Below, one piece after another: positions 17,153-24,474 of a stretch of DNA of 28,684 nucleotides. The stretch lies in assembly GCA_023426225.1 (NCBI GenBank), contig JAFABD010000076.1:1-28684 (forward strand), read 5' to 3'. The notes beneath the pieces are model-generated. The model saw nothing but the letters and a program-made list of their open reading frames with translations. It did no database searches and was not told the origin of the DNA. This stretch comes from Pseudomonadota bacterium (lineage in GTDB: Bacteria > Pseudomonadota > Alphaproteobacteria > Sphingomonadales > Sphingomonadaceae). Position numbers and translations under genes: made by a program. How positions within the stretch are numbered: the first letter of the stretch is position 1; each line of letters opens with the position of its first letter.

Positions 17153-18088
17153 TTAGAGCGTTTTGGCGAAAGCCTCGATATCGGCCATGCCGATCAGGCT
17201 GTGCGTCGGCGCATCGGGCGCGATCCGCTTGACCATACCCGCCAGCACCTTCCCCCCGAGTTCGGCGAACTGGTCGACACCGGCCTCGACCATCGCCGCC
17301 ACCGATTCGCGCCAGCGGACCATGCCGGTGACCTGCTCGACCAGCAGGGAGCGGATCGCCTGGGGATCGACGACCGGCGCTGCGGTGACATTGGCATAGA
17401 GCGGCACGAGCGGTGACTGGATCGCCACGGTCGCCAGCGCCTCGGCCATCGCGTCGGCAGCAGGCTGCATCAGCGGACAGTGGAACGGCGCCGAAACCGG
17501 CAGCAGCACCGCGCGCTTGGCGCCCATTTCCTTGGCGAGCGGCAGCGCGCGCTCGACGGCGGCCCGATGCCCCGAAATGACGACCTGAGTCGGGTCGTTG
17601 TCGTTGGCGACGGTGCAGACCTGCCCCTCGGCTGCCGCCGCCGCGATCGCCGCAGCCTTCTCGACATCAGCGCCCAGCAGCGCAGCCATCGCGCCCTCGC
17701 CCACCGGCACCGCAGCCTGCATCGCCTCGCCGCGCCGGCGCAGCAGGCGCGCGGTCGTCGGCAGGTCGATCGCCCCGGCTGCGCACAACGCACTATATTC
17801 GCCCAGGCTGTGCCCCGCCACGAAATCGGCCTTGTCGGCCAGGCGGATGCCGCCTTCGCGTTCGAGCACGCGGAGCACCGCGATGGCGTTGGCCATGATC
17901 GCCGGCTGGGCATTGGCGGTGAGCGTCAGTTCGTCCTCGGGCCCTTCGCTCATCAGGCGAAAGAGGTGCTGGCCGAGCGCGTCGTCGACCTCCTGAAACA
18001 CCTCGCGAGCGTGAACGCTGGCTTCGGCCAGCGCCTTGCCCATGCCCACGGCCTGGCTGCCCTGCCCCGGGAAGATGAAGGCGCGCAT
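17153..18088 (-). CDS. fabD: Malonyl-CoA:ACP transacylase
   Basis: Transfers malonyl from CoA to ACP, supplying the elongation unit. 311 residues. FPGQGSQAVGMG at the N-terminus (oxyanion region), the nucleophile Ser94 in AGHSLGEYSAL, and the catalytic His203 in SAPFHCPLM. The ATG at 18088 has a clear GCAGGAG ribosome-binding site. First gene of the minus-strand fatty-acid operon; divergent from rpsF. Confidence 0.97.
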   Translation of the reverse strand: MRAFIFPGQGSQAVGMGKALAEASVHAREVFQEVDDALGQHLFRLMSEGPEDELTLTANAQPAIMANAIAVLRVLEREGGIRLADKADFVAGHSLGEYSALCAAGAIDLPTTARLLRRRGEAMQAAVPVGEGAMAALLGADVEKAAAIAAAAAEGQVCTVANDNDPTQVVISGHRAAVERALPLAKEMGAKRAVLLPVSAPFHCPLMQPAADAMAEALATVAIQSPLVPLYANVTAAPVVDPQAIRSLLVEQVTGMVRWRESVAAMVEAGVDQFAELGGKVLAGMVKRIAPDAPTHSLIGMADIEAFAKTL

Positions 18089-18126
18089 TGGCTACTCCTG
18101 CTTGTTTGTCTTATCGTGACCGCGCG

Positions 18127-18156
18127 GGTTAGTGCGTTGCCCCCCTTGCGCGCAAG
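18127..18156 (-). promoter_or_regulatory. Candidate fabD operon promoter
   Basis: Minus strand CTTGCG (18156-18151), 18-base spacer, CTAACC (18132-18127), 38 bases before the fabD ATG. It fits the pattern of the other core promoters proposed here. Confidence 0.4.
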
Positions 18157-18186
18157 GCCGGATCGCGGCCGACGACCGGCATTTCC

Positions 18187-18215
18187 CTTGCCTTTTACGG
18201 CCACGACCGCTAAGG
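18187..18215 (+). promoter_or_regulatory. Candidate rpsF operon promoter
   Basis: CTTGCC (18187-18192), 17-base spacer, CTAAGG (18210-18215). It predicts a start near 18222 and a leader of about 110 bases. It shares its form with the fabD, acpP and tRNA-Lys promoter candidates. Confidence 0.4.
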
Positions 18216-18247
18216 GCGCCGCTCCACGAGCGGAGGGCGCTGCTTTT
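18216..18247 (+). other. Hairpin with TTTT tail at the rpsF leader
   Basis: GCGCC (18216-18220), bulged G, CTCC, loop ACGAGC, GGAG, GGCGC (18236-18240), then TGCTTTT. By form it is an intrinsic terminator. If the promoter at 18187-18215 is correct, only the CTCC/GGAG part would be transcribed, as a 5' stem-loop; an upstream promoter would instead make it an attenuator. The remainder of the leader to 18334 contains no ORF that I can support. Confidence 0.35.
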
Positions 18248-18334
18248 CCGCGCGTGCTTTAGCTTAGTGAGACGACAGCCGGAGGGGTGTCCGCATGGGG
18301 CGGCGCCAGCGATCGGCCAACATGAAAGAAGCCC

Positions 18335-18712
18335 ATGCCGCTTTACGAGCATGTGTTCCTTGCGCGCCAGGATCTGGCGCAGGCGCAAGTGGACGCACTG
18401 GCGGAAGCCGCCACCAAGATCGTCGAAGACAATGCCGGTAAGGTCGTCAAGACCGAGACCTGGGGTCTTCGCAGCCTTGCCTATCGCATCGCGAAGAACC
18501 GCAAGGCGCACTATGTCATGCTCGAAATCGACGCGCCGGCCGGCGTGGTTGCCGAGCTGGAACGCCAGACGCAGATCAACGAAGACGTCATCCGCTACAT
18601 GACCGTCAAGGTCGACGCGCATGAGCAGGGCCCGTCGGTGATGATGCGCAAGGGCGATCGTGAGCGTCGCGGCCGTCGCGAGCGCGGCGAAGAGCAGAGC
18701 TTCGAGGGCTAA
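18335..18712 (+). CDS. rpsF: 30S ribosomal protein S6
   Basis: Small-subunit protein that pairs with S18. 125 residues: MPLYEHVFLARQDL start, the core LRSLAYRIAKNRKAHYVMLEI, and a basic C-terminal tail (RKGDRERRGRRERGEEQ) typical of alphaproteobacteria. The ATG at 18335 is preceded by AAAGAAG. First of three ribosomal protein genes; 12 bases to rpsR. Confidence 0.97.
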   Translation: MPLYEHVFLARQDLAQAQVDALAEAATKIVEDNAGKVVKTETWGLRSLAYRIAKNRKAHYVMLEIDAPAGVVAELERQTQINEDVIRYMTVKVDAHEQGPSVMMRKGDRERRGRRERGEEQSFEG

Positions 18713-18724
18713 GGAGAAAGTATC

Positions 18725-18949
18725 ATGGCACGACCCTTTTTCCGCCGCCGCAAGAGCTGCCCCTTCTCGGCCAAGGATGCGCCGAAGATCGATTACAAGG
18801 ACGTCCGCCTGCTGCAGGGCTTCGTTTCGGAGCGTGGCAAGATCGTCCCGTCGCGCATCACTTCGGTGAGCGCGAAGAAGCAGCGCGAGCTGGCTCAGGC
18901 CATCAAGCGCGCCCGTCACCTGGGCCTGCTGCCCTACATCGTGAAGTAA
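18725..18949 (+). CDS. rpsR: 30S ribosomal protein S18
   Basis: 74 residues, full length: FFRRRKSCPFSAKDAPKIDY, then LLQGFVSERGKIVPSRITSV and the QRELAQAIKRARHLGLLPY signature. Binds 16S rRNA together with S6. Strong ribosome-binding site AAGGAGAA before the ATG. It lies between rpsF and rplI with gaps of 12 bases each. Confidence 0.98.
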   Translation: MARPFFRRRKSCPFSAKDAPKIDYKDVRLLQGFVSERGKIVPSRITSVSAKKQRELAQAIKRARHLGLLPYIVK

Positions 18950-18961
18950 GGAGCGGACCCG

Positions 18962-19549
18962 ATGGACGTCATTCTGCTGGAGCGCATCGAGAAGCTCGGC
19001 CACATCGGCGATGTGGTCAAGGTAAAGGACGGCTTCGCCCGCAACTACCTGCTTCCGCGCAAGAAGGCGCTTCGCGCCAATGAAGCCAACCGCAAGGTCT
19101 TCGAAGCCAACCGTGAGCGGATCGAGGCTGAAAACGCCGCCCGCCGCGTCGACGCGCAGAAGGAAGCCGGCACGCTCGAGGGCGTTTCGGTTACCCTGAT
19201 CCGTCAGGCGTCGAACACCGGCCAGCTCTATGGCTCGGTCGCCGTGCGCGACCTGGTCGAGGCGCTGGTTGCCGATGGCCACAAGGTCACCAAGTCGCAG
19301 ATCGTGCTCGACCGCCCGATCAAGGCGATCGGCGTGTACGAAGTCCGCGTCGCGCTGCACCCCGAGGTGTCGGTGACGGTCAAGGTCAACGTCGCGCGCT
19401 CGCCCGAAGAGGCCGAGATGCAGGCGCAGGGCGTCGACGTCATGGCTGCGATGTTCGAGCGCGAGGAAGCCGGCTTCACCGAGGATCGCGATCCGAACCT
19501 CGAGCCGGGCGAAATCGCCGCCGAGCCGACCGAGGAAGCCCAGGGCTGA
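18962..19549 (+). CDS. rplI: 50S ribosomal protein L9
   Basis: 195 residues. MDVILLERIEKLGHIGDVVK and VKDGFARNYLLPRKKALRAN are the N-terminal rRNA-binding domain; a long charged helix (about residues 40-75) links to the C-terminal domain. It is longer than the roughly 150-residue E. coli protein because of an acidic tail (residues about 150-195, rich in Glu), common in sphingomonads. AAGGAG precedes the ATG. Last gene of the operon. Confidence 0.97.
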   Translation: MDVILLERIEKLGHIGDVVKVKDGFARNYLLPRKKALRANEANRKVFEANRERIEAENAARRVDAQKEAGTLEGVSVTLIRQASNTGQLYGSVAVRDLVEALVADGHKVTKSQIVLDRPIKAIGVYEVRVALHPEVSVTVKVNVARSPEEAEMQAQGVDVMAAMFEREEAGFTEDRDPNLEPGEIAAEPTEEAQG

Positions 19550-19575
19550 TCCACGGCCGGGCAACCGGAATGAAG

Positions 19576-19610
19576 GGGCCGCTCCGATCCGTCGGGGCGG
19601 CCCTTTTCAT
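19576..19610 (+). terminator. Intrinsic terminator of the rpsF-rpsR-rplI operon
   Basis: GGGCCGCTCCGA (19576-19587), loop TCCG, TCGGGGCGGCCC (19592-19603), then TTTTCATT. Twelve paired positions with one G-T wobble and a T-rich tail, 26 bases after the rplI stop. The most canonical terminator in the window. Confidence 0.9.
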
Positions 19611-19646
19611 TGGCGCGCCGTCGACAACCGGCGCGCCCGGACGCCC

Positions 19647-19934
19647 TCAATTCCCCAGACGGGGGTCATAACCATGCTGGTGGTCGCGCATGCTCTCCGC
19701 AGCGCGCGTCGTGGCATCGCGAAACTCCACCCATTGCCGCTTGGTCATGCAGATGCGCTTGGCCATGATCGACCCTGTCGGCGTCATCGACCGACAGATC
19801 TTGCGGTCGGCCTCCGGAACCGGCGCCGCAGTCGGCGCGGCGGCCGGAGCCGCCGATTGCAGCACGGACACCGTCACCGGCTGCGCCATCAGTAACGATG
19901 CTGCCGCCCAGGACAGGATCGGGATGCACTTCAT
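19647..19934 (-). CDS. Small exported protein with CR...TGS...C motif
   Basis: 95 residues from the ATG at 19934. Signal peptide (MKCIPILSWAAASLLMAQPV), an Ala/Pro-rich linker (AAPAAAPTAAPVPEAD), then a compact domain with CRSMTPTGSIMAKRICMTKR and QWVEFRDATTRAAESMRDHQ. The two cysteines could form a disulfide in the periplasm. As I recall, many proteobacteria encode small periplasmic proteins with this Cys-Arg / Thr-Gly-Ser / Arg-x-Cys pattern and no known function. Downstream of mutL on the same strand, with 85 bases between them. Confidence 0.75.
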   Translation of the reverse strand: MKCIPILSWAAASLLMAQPVTVSVLQSAAPAAAPTAAPVPEADRKICRSMTPTGSIMAKRICMTKRQWVEFRDATTRAAESMRDHQHGYDPRLGN

Positions 19935-20019
19935 CGGTTCACTCCCCCTATGGAACCCGAAGAGGCTAACCGAGATTCGCCGGCACGGCCAGCGCAACCG
20001 CCGGCCGTGACCGGCGCAA

Positions 20020-21870
20020 CTATTTACGTCCGAACAGCTTTTCGATGTCGCCGTGCGCCAGCTTCACCCAGGTGGGCCGGCCGTGGTTGCATTGTCCCGA
20101 ATGCGGGGTTGCCTCCATCTCGCGAAGCAGCGCGTTCATTTCCGCCACCGACAGCACGCGCCCGGCGCGTACGGAGCCGTGGCACGCCATGGTCGCGGCA
20201 ACATGGTCGAGCCGTTCGCGCAGGCTCAGCGCCTCGTCGAAACTCGCGAGTTCGTCCGCCAAGTCGATCACCAGCGCGTGAACGTCGCCCTTGCCGAGCA
20301 TCGCGGGCGTGGCGCGAACCAGCATCGCACGCGGTCCGAAACGTTCGAGTTCCAGTCCGAAATCTGCGAGTTCGCCAGCCCGCGCTTCCAGCCGATCGCA
20401 GCCGGGTTCGTCGAGCTCGACAACCTCCGGCAACAGCAACGCCTGGGCAGCAACACGCCCGCCCTGCATTGCGCGGCGCATCCGTTCGAGAACAAGGCGT
20501 TCGTGCGCAGCGTGCTGATCGACGATCACCAGCCCGTCCTCTGCCTCTGCGACGATGTAGGTGCGGGCGACCTGTCCGCGCGCGACGCCCAGCGGGAATT
20601 CAGGACCGGCAGGAACCTCGGCATGCGCCGCTTCGGCCCGCGCCTGCGGTGCGGCCACGAAACCTCCGGCAACATCGCCGCGCGGCAAACCGCTGTGCCG
20701 GGCGAACATCACGGCTTGCCCGCCGTCGGACGGGGGCACGCTCGCACCGTAGCCGAAATCCATCGCACGGTCGCGAAACGAAGACGCCGCCGCGACGTCA
20801 TCCGATCGTTCAAGCGCTTGCTCGGGCAGCATGTCGCCCGGCCGCCACATCGCGAGCGCGGCATCGGCCGGGCGCTGAACGCTGCGATGGCCTGCCGCGT
20901 CGAGCGCGCGACGAAGGCCGCTGACGATGAGGCCTCGTGCGAGCGCGGGGTCGCGAAATCGCACCTCGGTCTTCGCGGGGTGGACATTCACGTCGACCGC
21001 ATCGGGCGGAACATCGAGGAACAGAGCGACCACCGGATGCCGATCGCGTGCCAGCATCTCGGCATAGGCGCCCCGCACCGCCCCGGCGAGCAGGCGATCC
21101 TTTACCGGGCGGCCGTTGACGAACAGATATTGATGGTCGGCCACCCCGCGATTGAACGTCGGCAGGCCGGCAACGCCGCCCAGCACATGCCCTTCACGCT
21201 CGAAGTCGATGCCGACGCTGTTGTCGGCAAGCGCCCGGTCGGTAAGCGCGGCCACCCGCTGCGGGCGCGTTTCTCCCGCCTGTACCGACAACGCCCGTCG
21301 CCCCTCATGCTCGACCGTGAAGCCGATTTCCGGCCGCGCCATCGCCAGCCGCTTCACGACGTCGAGGCACGCGGCATATTCGGCGCGCGTCGATCGCAGG
21401 AACTTGCGCCGGGCGGGGACGCGGGCGAACAGCGCCTCGACGCGCACGCGCGTGCCGGGCGGCAGTGCGGCCGGCCCTGCGCTTTCCTGCACACCATTGT
21501 CGACGAGCAATGCCCATCCGTCGCGGCCGCGCACGCGGCTCTCAAGCGTCAGCCGCGCTACACTGGCGATCGAGGGCAACGCCTCCCCCCGAAACCCCAG
21601 CGTGGCGACCGCCTCGATCGCGTCGTCGGGCAGTTTGGACGTCGCATGTCGCTCCAGCGCAAGCGCCATTTCGTCGGGTGCCATACCGCACCCGTCATCG
21701 ATCACCTCGATCAGGTCGATCCCGCCGCCCGCCAGCCGGACCATGATCCGACCGGCGCCGGCGTCGATCGCGTTTTCGACCAGTTCCTTCAGCGCGCTGG
21801 CAGGTCTTTCGACCACTTCGCCCGCTGCAATGCGATTGACAAGATGCTCGGGCAGACGGCGTATTGACAT
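20020..21870 (-). CDS. mutL: DNA mismatch repair protein MutL, endonuclease type
   Basis: Couples mismatch recognition by MutS to strand incision. 616 residues. N-terminal GHKL ATPase: EHLVNRIAAGEVVERPASAL, KELVENAIDAGA, DDGCGM, HATSKL and GFRGEALPSIASV. VNVHPAKTEVRF closes the ATPase part; a low-complexity linker follows (about residues 345-430). The C-terminal dimerisation domain contains DQHAAHERLVLE (451-462), which fits the DQHA(X)2E(X)4E metal-binding endonuclease motif, plus ACHGSV (562-567) and CNHGRP (594-599). This is the form used by organisms without MutH. Start ATG at 21870 with GGGAGA two bases upstream. Divergent from mreB. Confidence 0.96.
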   Translation of the reverse strand: MSIRRLPEHLVNRIAAGEVVERPASALKELVENAIDAGAGRIMVRLAGGGIDLIEVIDDGCGMAPDEMALALERHATSKLPDDAIEAVATLGFRGEALPSIASVARLTLESRVRGRDGWALLVDNGVQESAGPAALPPGTRVRVEALFARVPARRKFLRSTRAEYAACLDVVKRLAMARPEIGFTVEHEGRRALSVQAGETRPQRVAALTDRALADNSVGIDFEREGHVLGGVAGLPTFNRGVADHQYLFVNGRPVKDRLLAGAVRGAYAEMLARDRHPVVALFLDVPPDAVDVNVHPAKTEVRFRDPALARGLIVSGLRRALDAAGHRSVQRPADAALAMWRPGDMLPEQALERSDDVAAASSFRDRAMDFGYGASVPPSDGGQAVMFARHSGLPRGDVAGGFVAAPQARAEAAHAEVPAGPEFPLGVARGQVARTYIVAEAEDGLVIVDQHAAHERLVLERMRRAMQGGRVAAQALLLPEVVELDEPGCDRLEARAGELADFGLELERFGPRAMLVRATPAMLGKGDVHALVIDLADELASFDEALSLRERLDHVAATMACHGSVRAGRVLSVAEMNALLREMEATPHSGQCNHGRPTWVKLAHGDIEKLFGRK

Positions 21871-22017
21871 GGTCTCCCGTCTAGCCCAACGGGCGGCATC
21901 CCGCGACCCTGATCCGATGGCATTTGGCCGGATTTCGATTCCGATCCAGCCGCGGCAGGACGCGGGCAATCTCGGTGCGAACAGCCGCCGGCGGGCGCGC
22001 GGCAGGACGGATATTAG

Positions 22018-23058
22018 ATGGCTTTCTCGCGTTTCTTCAAATTCATGTCGCAGGACATGGCGATCGACCTGGGTACGGCAAACACGGTCGTCTATTTGCG
22101 TGGACGCGGCGTGGTTCTGAACGAACCGTCGGTGGTGGCGGTGGAAACGCTCAACGGCGTGCGGAAGGTCAAGGCCGTCGGCGACGACGCCAAGCTGATG
22201 ATGGGCAAGACGCCGGGTACGATCGAGGCGATTCGCCCGTTGCGCGACGGCGTGATCGCCGACATCGATGTCGCCGAACAGATGATCAAGCACTTCATCC
22301 AGAAGGTGCACGGCCAGCGCCGCTTCATGCGGTGGCCCCAGATCGTGATCTGCGTACCGTCGGGTTCGACCTCGGTCGAACGCCGTGCGATCCGCGATGC
22401 AGCATCGAATGCGGGTGCCAGCCAGGTATGGCTGATCGAAGAACCGATGGCAGCGGCGATCGGCGCCGACATGCCCGTTACCGAACCGATCGGCTCGATG
22501 GTGGTCGATATCGGCGGCGGGACGACCGAAGTCGCGGTGCTCTCGCTGCGCGGCCTCGCCTATTCGACCAGCGTGCGCGTCGGCGGTGACAAGATGGACG
22601 AGGCGATCGTTTCCTATGTCCGCCGCAACCACAACCTGCTGATCGGCGAAGCCACCGCCGAACGGATCAAGCAGGAAGTGGGCGTTGCCAAGCCGCCGGT
22701 CGACGGGATCGGCGCGACGATCCACATCAAGGGTCGTGACCTGGTCAACGGCGTACCCAAGGAAATCCAGATCAACCAGGGCCAGATCGCCGAGGCGCTG
22801 AGCGAACCCGTGGGCACGATCGTCGAAGGCGTGCGAATCGCGCTCGAAAACACCGCCCCCGAACTCGCGGCCGACATTGTCGACCAGGGGATCGTGCTTA
22901 CCGGCGGCGGCGCGCTGCTTCAGGGCATCGACGAGGTGATCCGCGACGAGACGGGCCTGCCGGTCACCGTGGCCGAAAACCCGCTTACCTGCGTTGCACT
23001 CGGCACCGGTCGCGCGCTGGAGGATCCGGTGTTCCGCGGCGTGCTTCTGGCTGTCTGA
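22018..23058 (+). CDS. mreB: Rod shape-determining protein MreB
   Basis: Actin-like cytoskeletal ATPase that directs lateral wall synthesis. 346 residues. MSQDMAIDLGTANTVVYLRG (phosphate 1), IGSMVVDIGGGTTEVAVLSL (phosphate 2) and GIVLTGGGALLQGIDEVIRD (adenosine) are all present. The N-terminal MAFSRFFKFM is amphipathic and probably binds the membrane. The start at 22018 lies near the GGCAGGACGG stretch; the 147-base gap to mutL should hold both promoters, but I found no convincing hexamers. First gene of the mre operon; 18 bases to mreC. Confidence 0.98.
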   Translation: MAFSRFFKFMSQDMAIDLGTANTVVYLRGRGVVLNEPSVVAVETLNGVRKVKAVGDDAKLMMGKTPGTIEAIRPLRDGVIADIDVAEQMIKHFIQKVHGQRRFMRWPQIVICVPSGSTSVERRAIRDAASNAGASQVWLIEEPMAAAIGADMPVTEPIGSMVVDIGGGTTEVAVLSLRGLAYSTSVRVGGDKMDEAIVSYVRRNHNLLIGEATAERIKQEVGVAKPPVDGIGATIHIKGRDLVNGVPKEIQINQGQIAEALSEPVGTIVEGVRIALENTAPELAADIVDQGIVLTGGGALLQGIDEVIRDETGLPVTVAENPLTCVALGTGRALEDPVFRGVLLAV

Positions 23059-23076
23059 TCGGGAGACTGCGGAGCT

Positions 23077-23961
23077 ATGGCGCCGCAAGCAAATCGGCGC
23101 CCGGGATACTCGCGGCGGGCGCAGTACGGACGGTTCATCGGCTATGTCGGCGCCGTCGGCGGGATTCTCGTCGGCGGCGTGTTCCTGATCGCCTCCAACT
23201 TCAACCCACCCGCCTTTGCCGTGATGCGAGGCGTGGTGGCGGAGGTGACGACGCCGGTTTCCTCCGGCATCTCCTGGATATGGGGCGGCGTCGCCAGCGT
23301 TCCGGGCGCGATCGGCAGCTATTTCAACGTCCATGGCGAGAATGGCCGCCTGCGTGCACAGATCGCACGCGAGGCGCAGGAACTGGCACAGGCGCGCGCA
23401 CTTGTTCACGAAAACCAGCGGCTGCGCGCGCTGCTTCAGGTGCGGGAGGCGGCGACCGATGTCGTCGCGGTCGCTCGGATCGTCAACAGTACCTCGGGCA
23501 GCACGCGGCGGTTCGCGACGCTCAACGCCGGTAGCTGGCAGGGCGTCCATCCCGGCCAGCCCGTCCGTGAAGCCGGCGGCCTGATCGGCCAGGTCGTCGA
23601 AGCAACGCCGAATACCGCACGCGTGCTGCTGATCGTGGACAGCGAGAGCATCGTCCCTGCGCGTCGGACGCGCGATGGCTTCCCTGCGCTCGTTTCCGGG
23701 CGCGGCGACGGGATGCTGGAAGTGCGCGCGGCGGGTGCCGGGCCGATGACGTTCCAGCCCGGCGACACGTTCGTCACCTCGGGGACCGGCGGGGTCTTCC
23801 CGCCCAATATTCCTGTCGCGCATGTGGCGAGCGCGGGCCGTGACATGGCGCTGGCCACGCCCGCGGCCAGCCCCGACACGCTCGATTTTGCGCTGGTGCA
23901 GCGGCTGTTCCTTCCTCCCCTCCCACCTCCGCCGCCGCCCGCGGCAAAACCAAAACACTGA
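23077..23961 (+). CDS. mreC: Rod shape-determining protein MreC
   Basis: Periplasmic scaffold of the elongasome. 294 residues: cytoplasmic N-terminus, a membrane anchor (about residues 18-42, FIGYVGAVGGILVGGVFLIA), a coiled coil (about 85-120, QIAREAQELAQARALVHENQ), and the beta-barrel domain with RFATLNAGSWQGVHPGQPV and GLIGQVVEATPNTARVLLIV. The tail is proline-rich (LPPLPPPPPPAAKP). 18 bases after mreB and 5 bases before mreD. Confidence 0.95.
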   Translation: MAPQANRRPGYSRRAQYGRFIGYVGAVGGILVGGVFLIASNFNPPAFAVMRGVVAEVTTPVSSGISWIWGGVASVPGAIGSYFNVHGENGRLRAQIAREAQELAQARALVHENQRLRALLQVREAATDVVAVARIVNSTSGSTRRFATLNAGSWQGVHPGQPVREAGGLIGQVVEATPNTARVLLIVDSESIVPARRTRDGFPALVSGRGDGMLEVRAAGAGPMTFQPGDTFVTSGTGGVFPPNIPVAHVASAGRDMALATPAASPDTLDFALVQRLFLPPLPPPPPPAAKPKH

Positions 23962-23966
23962 GCGCG

Positions 23967-24470
23967 ATGGAACTGGTCCCACTCGGCCATTCGGATCGCC
24001 CGCCCCGCGCCCGCTGGCTAGCCCCGCTTTCGGTGATGCTCGGATCGTTGATGACCCTGCTGCCGATTGTGACGAGCTTTCCGGTGCTGCCGCCGTTCGG
24101 CCTGCTGTTGCTGCTGGGCTGGCGAATGACGCGCGGCGATTCGATGCGAGTCTGGGCATCGGTCCCGCTCGGCCTGTTCGACGATCTGGTCAGCGGTCAG
24201 CCGATGGGATCGGCAATGGTCCTCTGGACCAGCTGTATCCTGGTGATCGACGTTCTGGACACGCGGCTGGTGTGGCGCGATTTCTGGCAGGACTGGTTGA
24301 TCGCCGCCGGCGCGATCACCTTCTGCCTGGCAATTGGACGCTTGATTGCCGTGCCGATGAGTGCACATGTCGACACGGCGCTGGTGCTGCAGATCCTGGC
24401 GTCGGCAGCGCTTTTCCCGCTGATCTACCGGCTCTGCGCGTGGTTCGACAGCGACGTGAAGAAGAACTGA
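23967..24470 (+). CDS. mreD: Rod shape-determining protein MreD
   Basis: Small integral membrane partner of MreC. 167 residues, mostly hydrophobic, with about five membrane segments (for example LSVMLGSLMTLLPIVTSFPV, FGLLLLLGWRM, LVIDVLDTRLVW and ALVLQILASAALFPLIYRL). GLFDDLVSGQPMGSAMVLW is the recognisable family motif. Its position between mreC and mrdA supports the assignment. The following gene starts four bases after the stop. Confidence 0.92.
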   Translation: MELVPLGHSDRPPRARWLAPLSVMLGSLMTLLPIVTSFPVLPPFGLLLLLGWRMTRGDSMRVWASVPLGLFDDLVSGQPMGSAMVLWTSCILVIDVLDTRLVWRDFWQDWLIAAGAITFCLAIGRLIAVPMSAHVDTALVLQILASAALFPLIYRLCAWFDSDVKKN

Positions 24471-24474
24471 ATTT

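Noticed and set aside
21871..24159. Upstream extension of the mutL frame, open through mreB and mreC on the opposite strand
   Set aside because: MutL homology begins exactly at the ATG at 21870; the extension is antisense to well-recognised genes.
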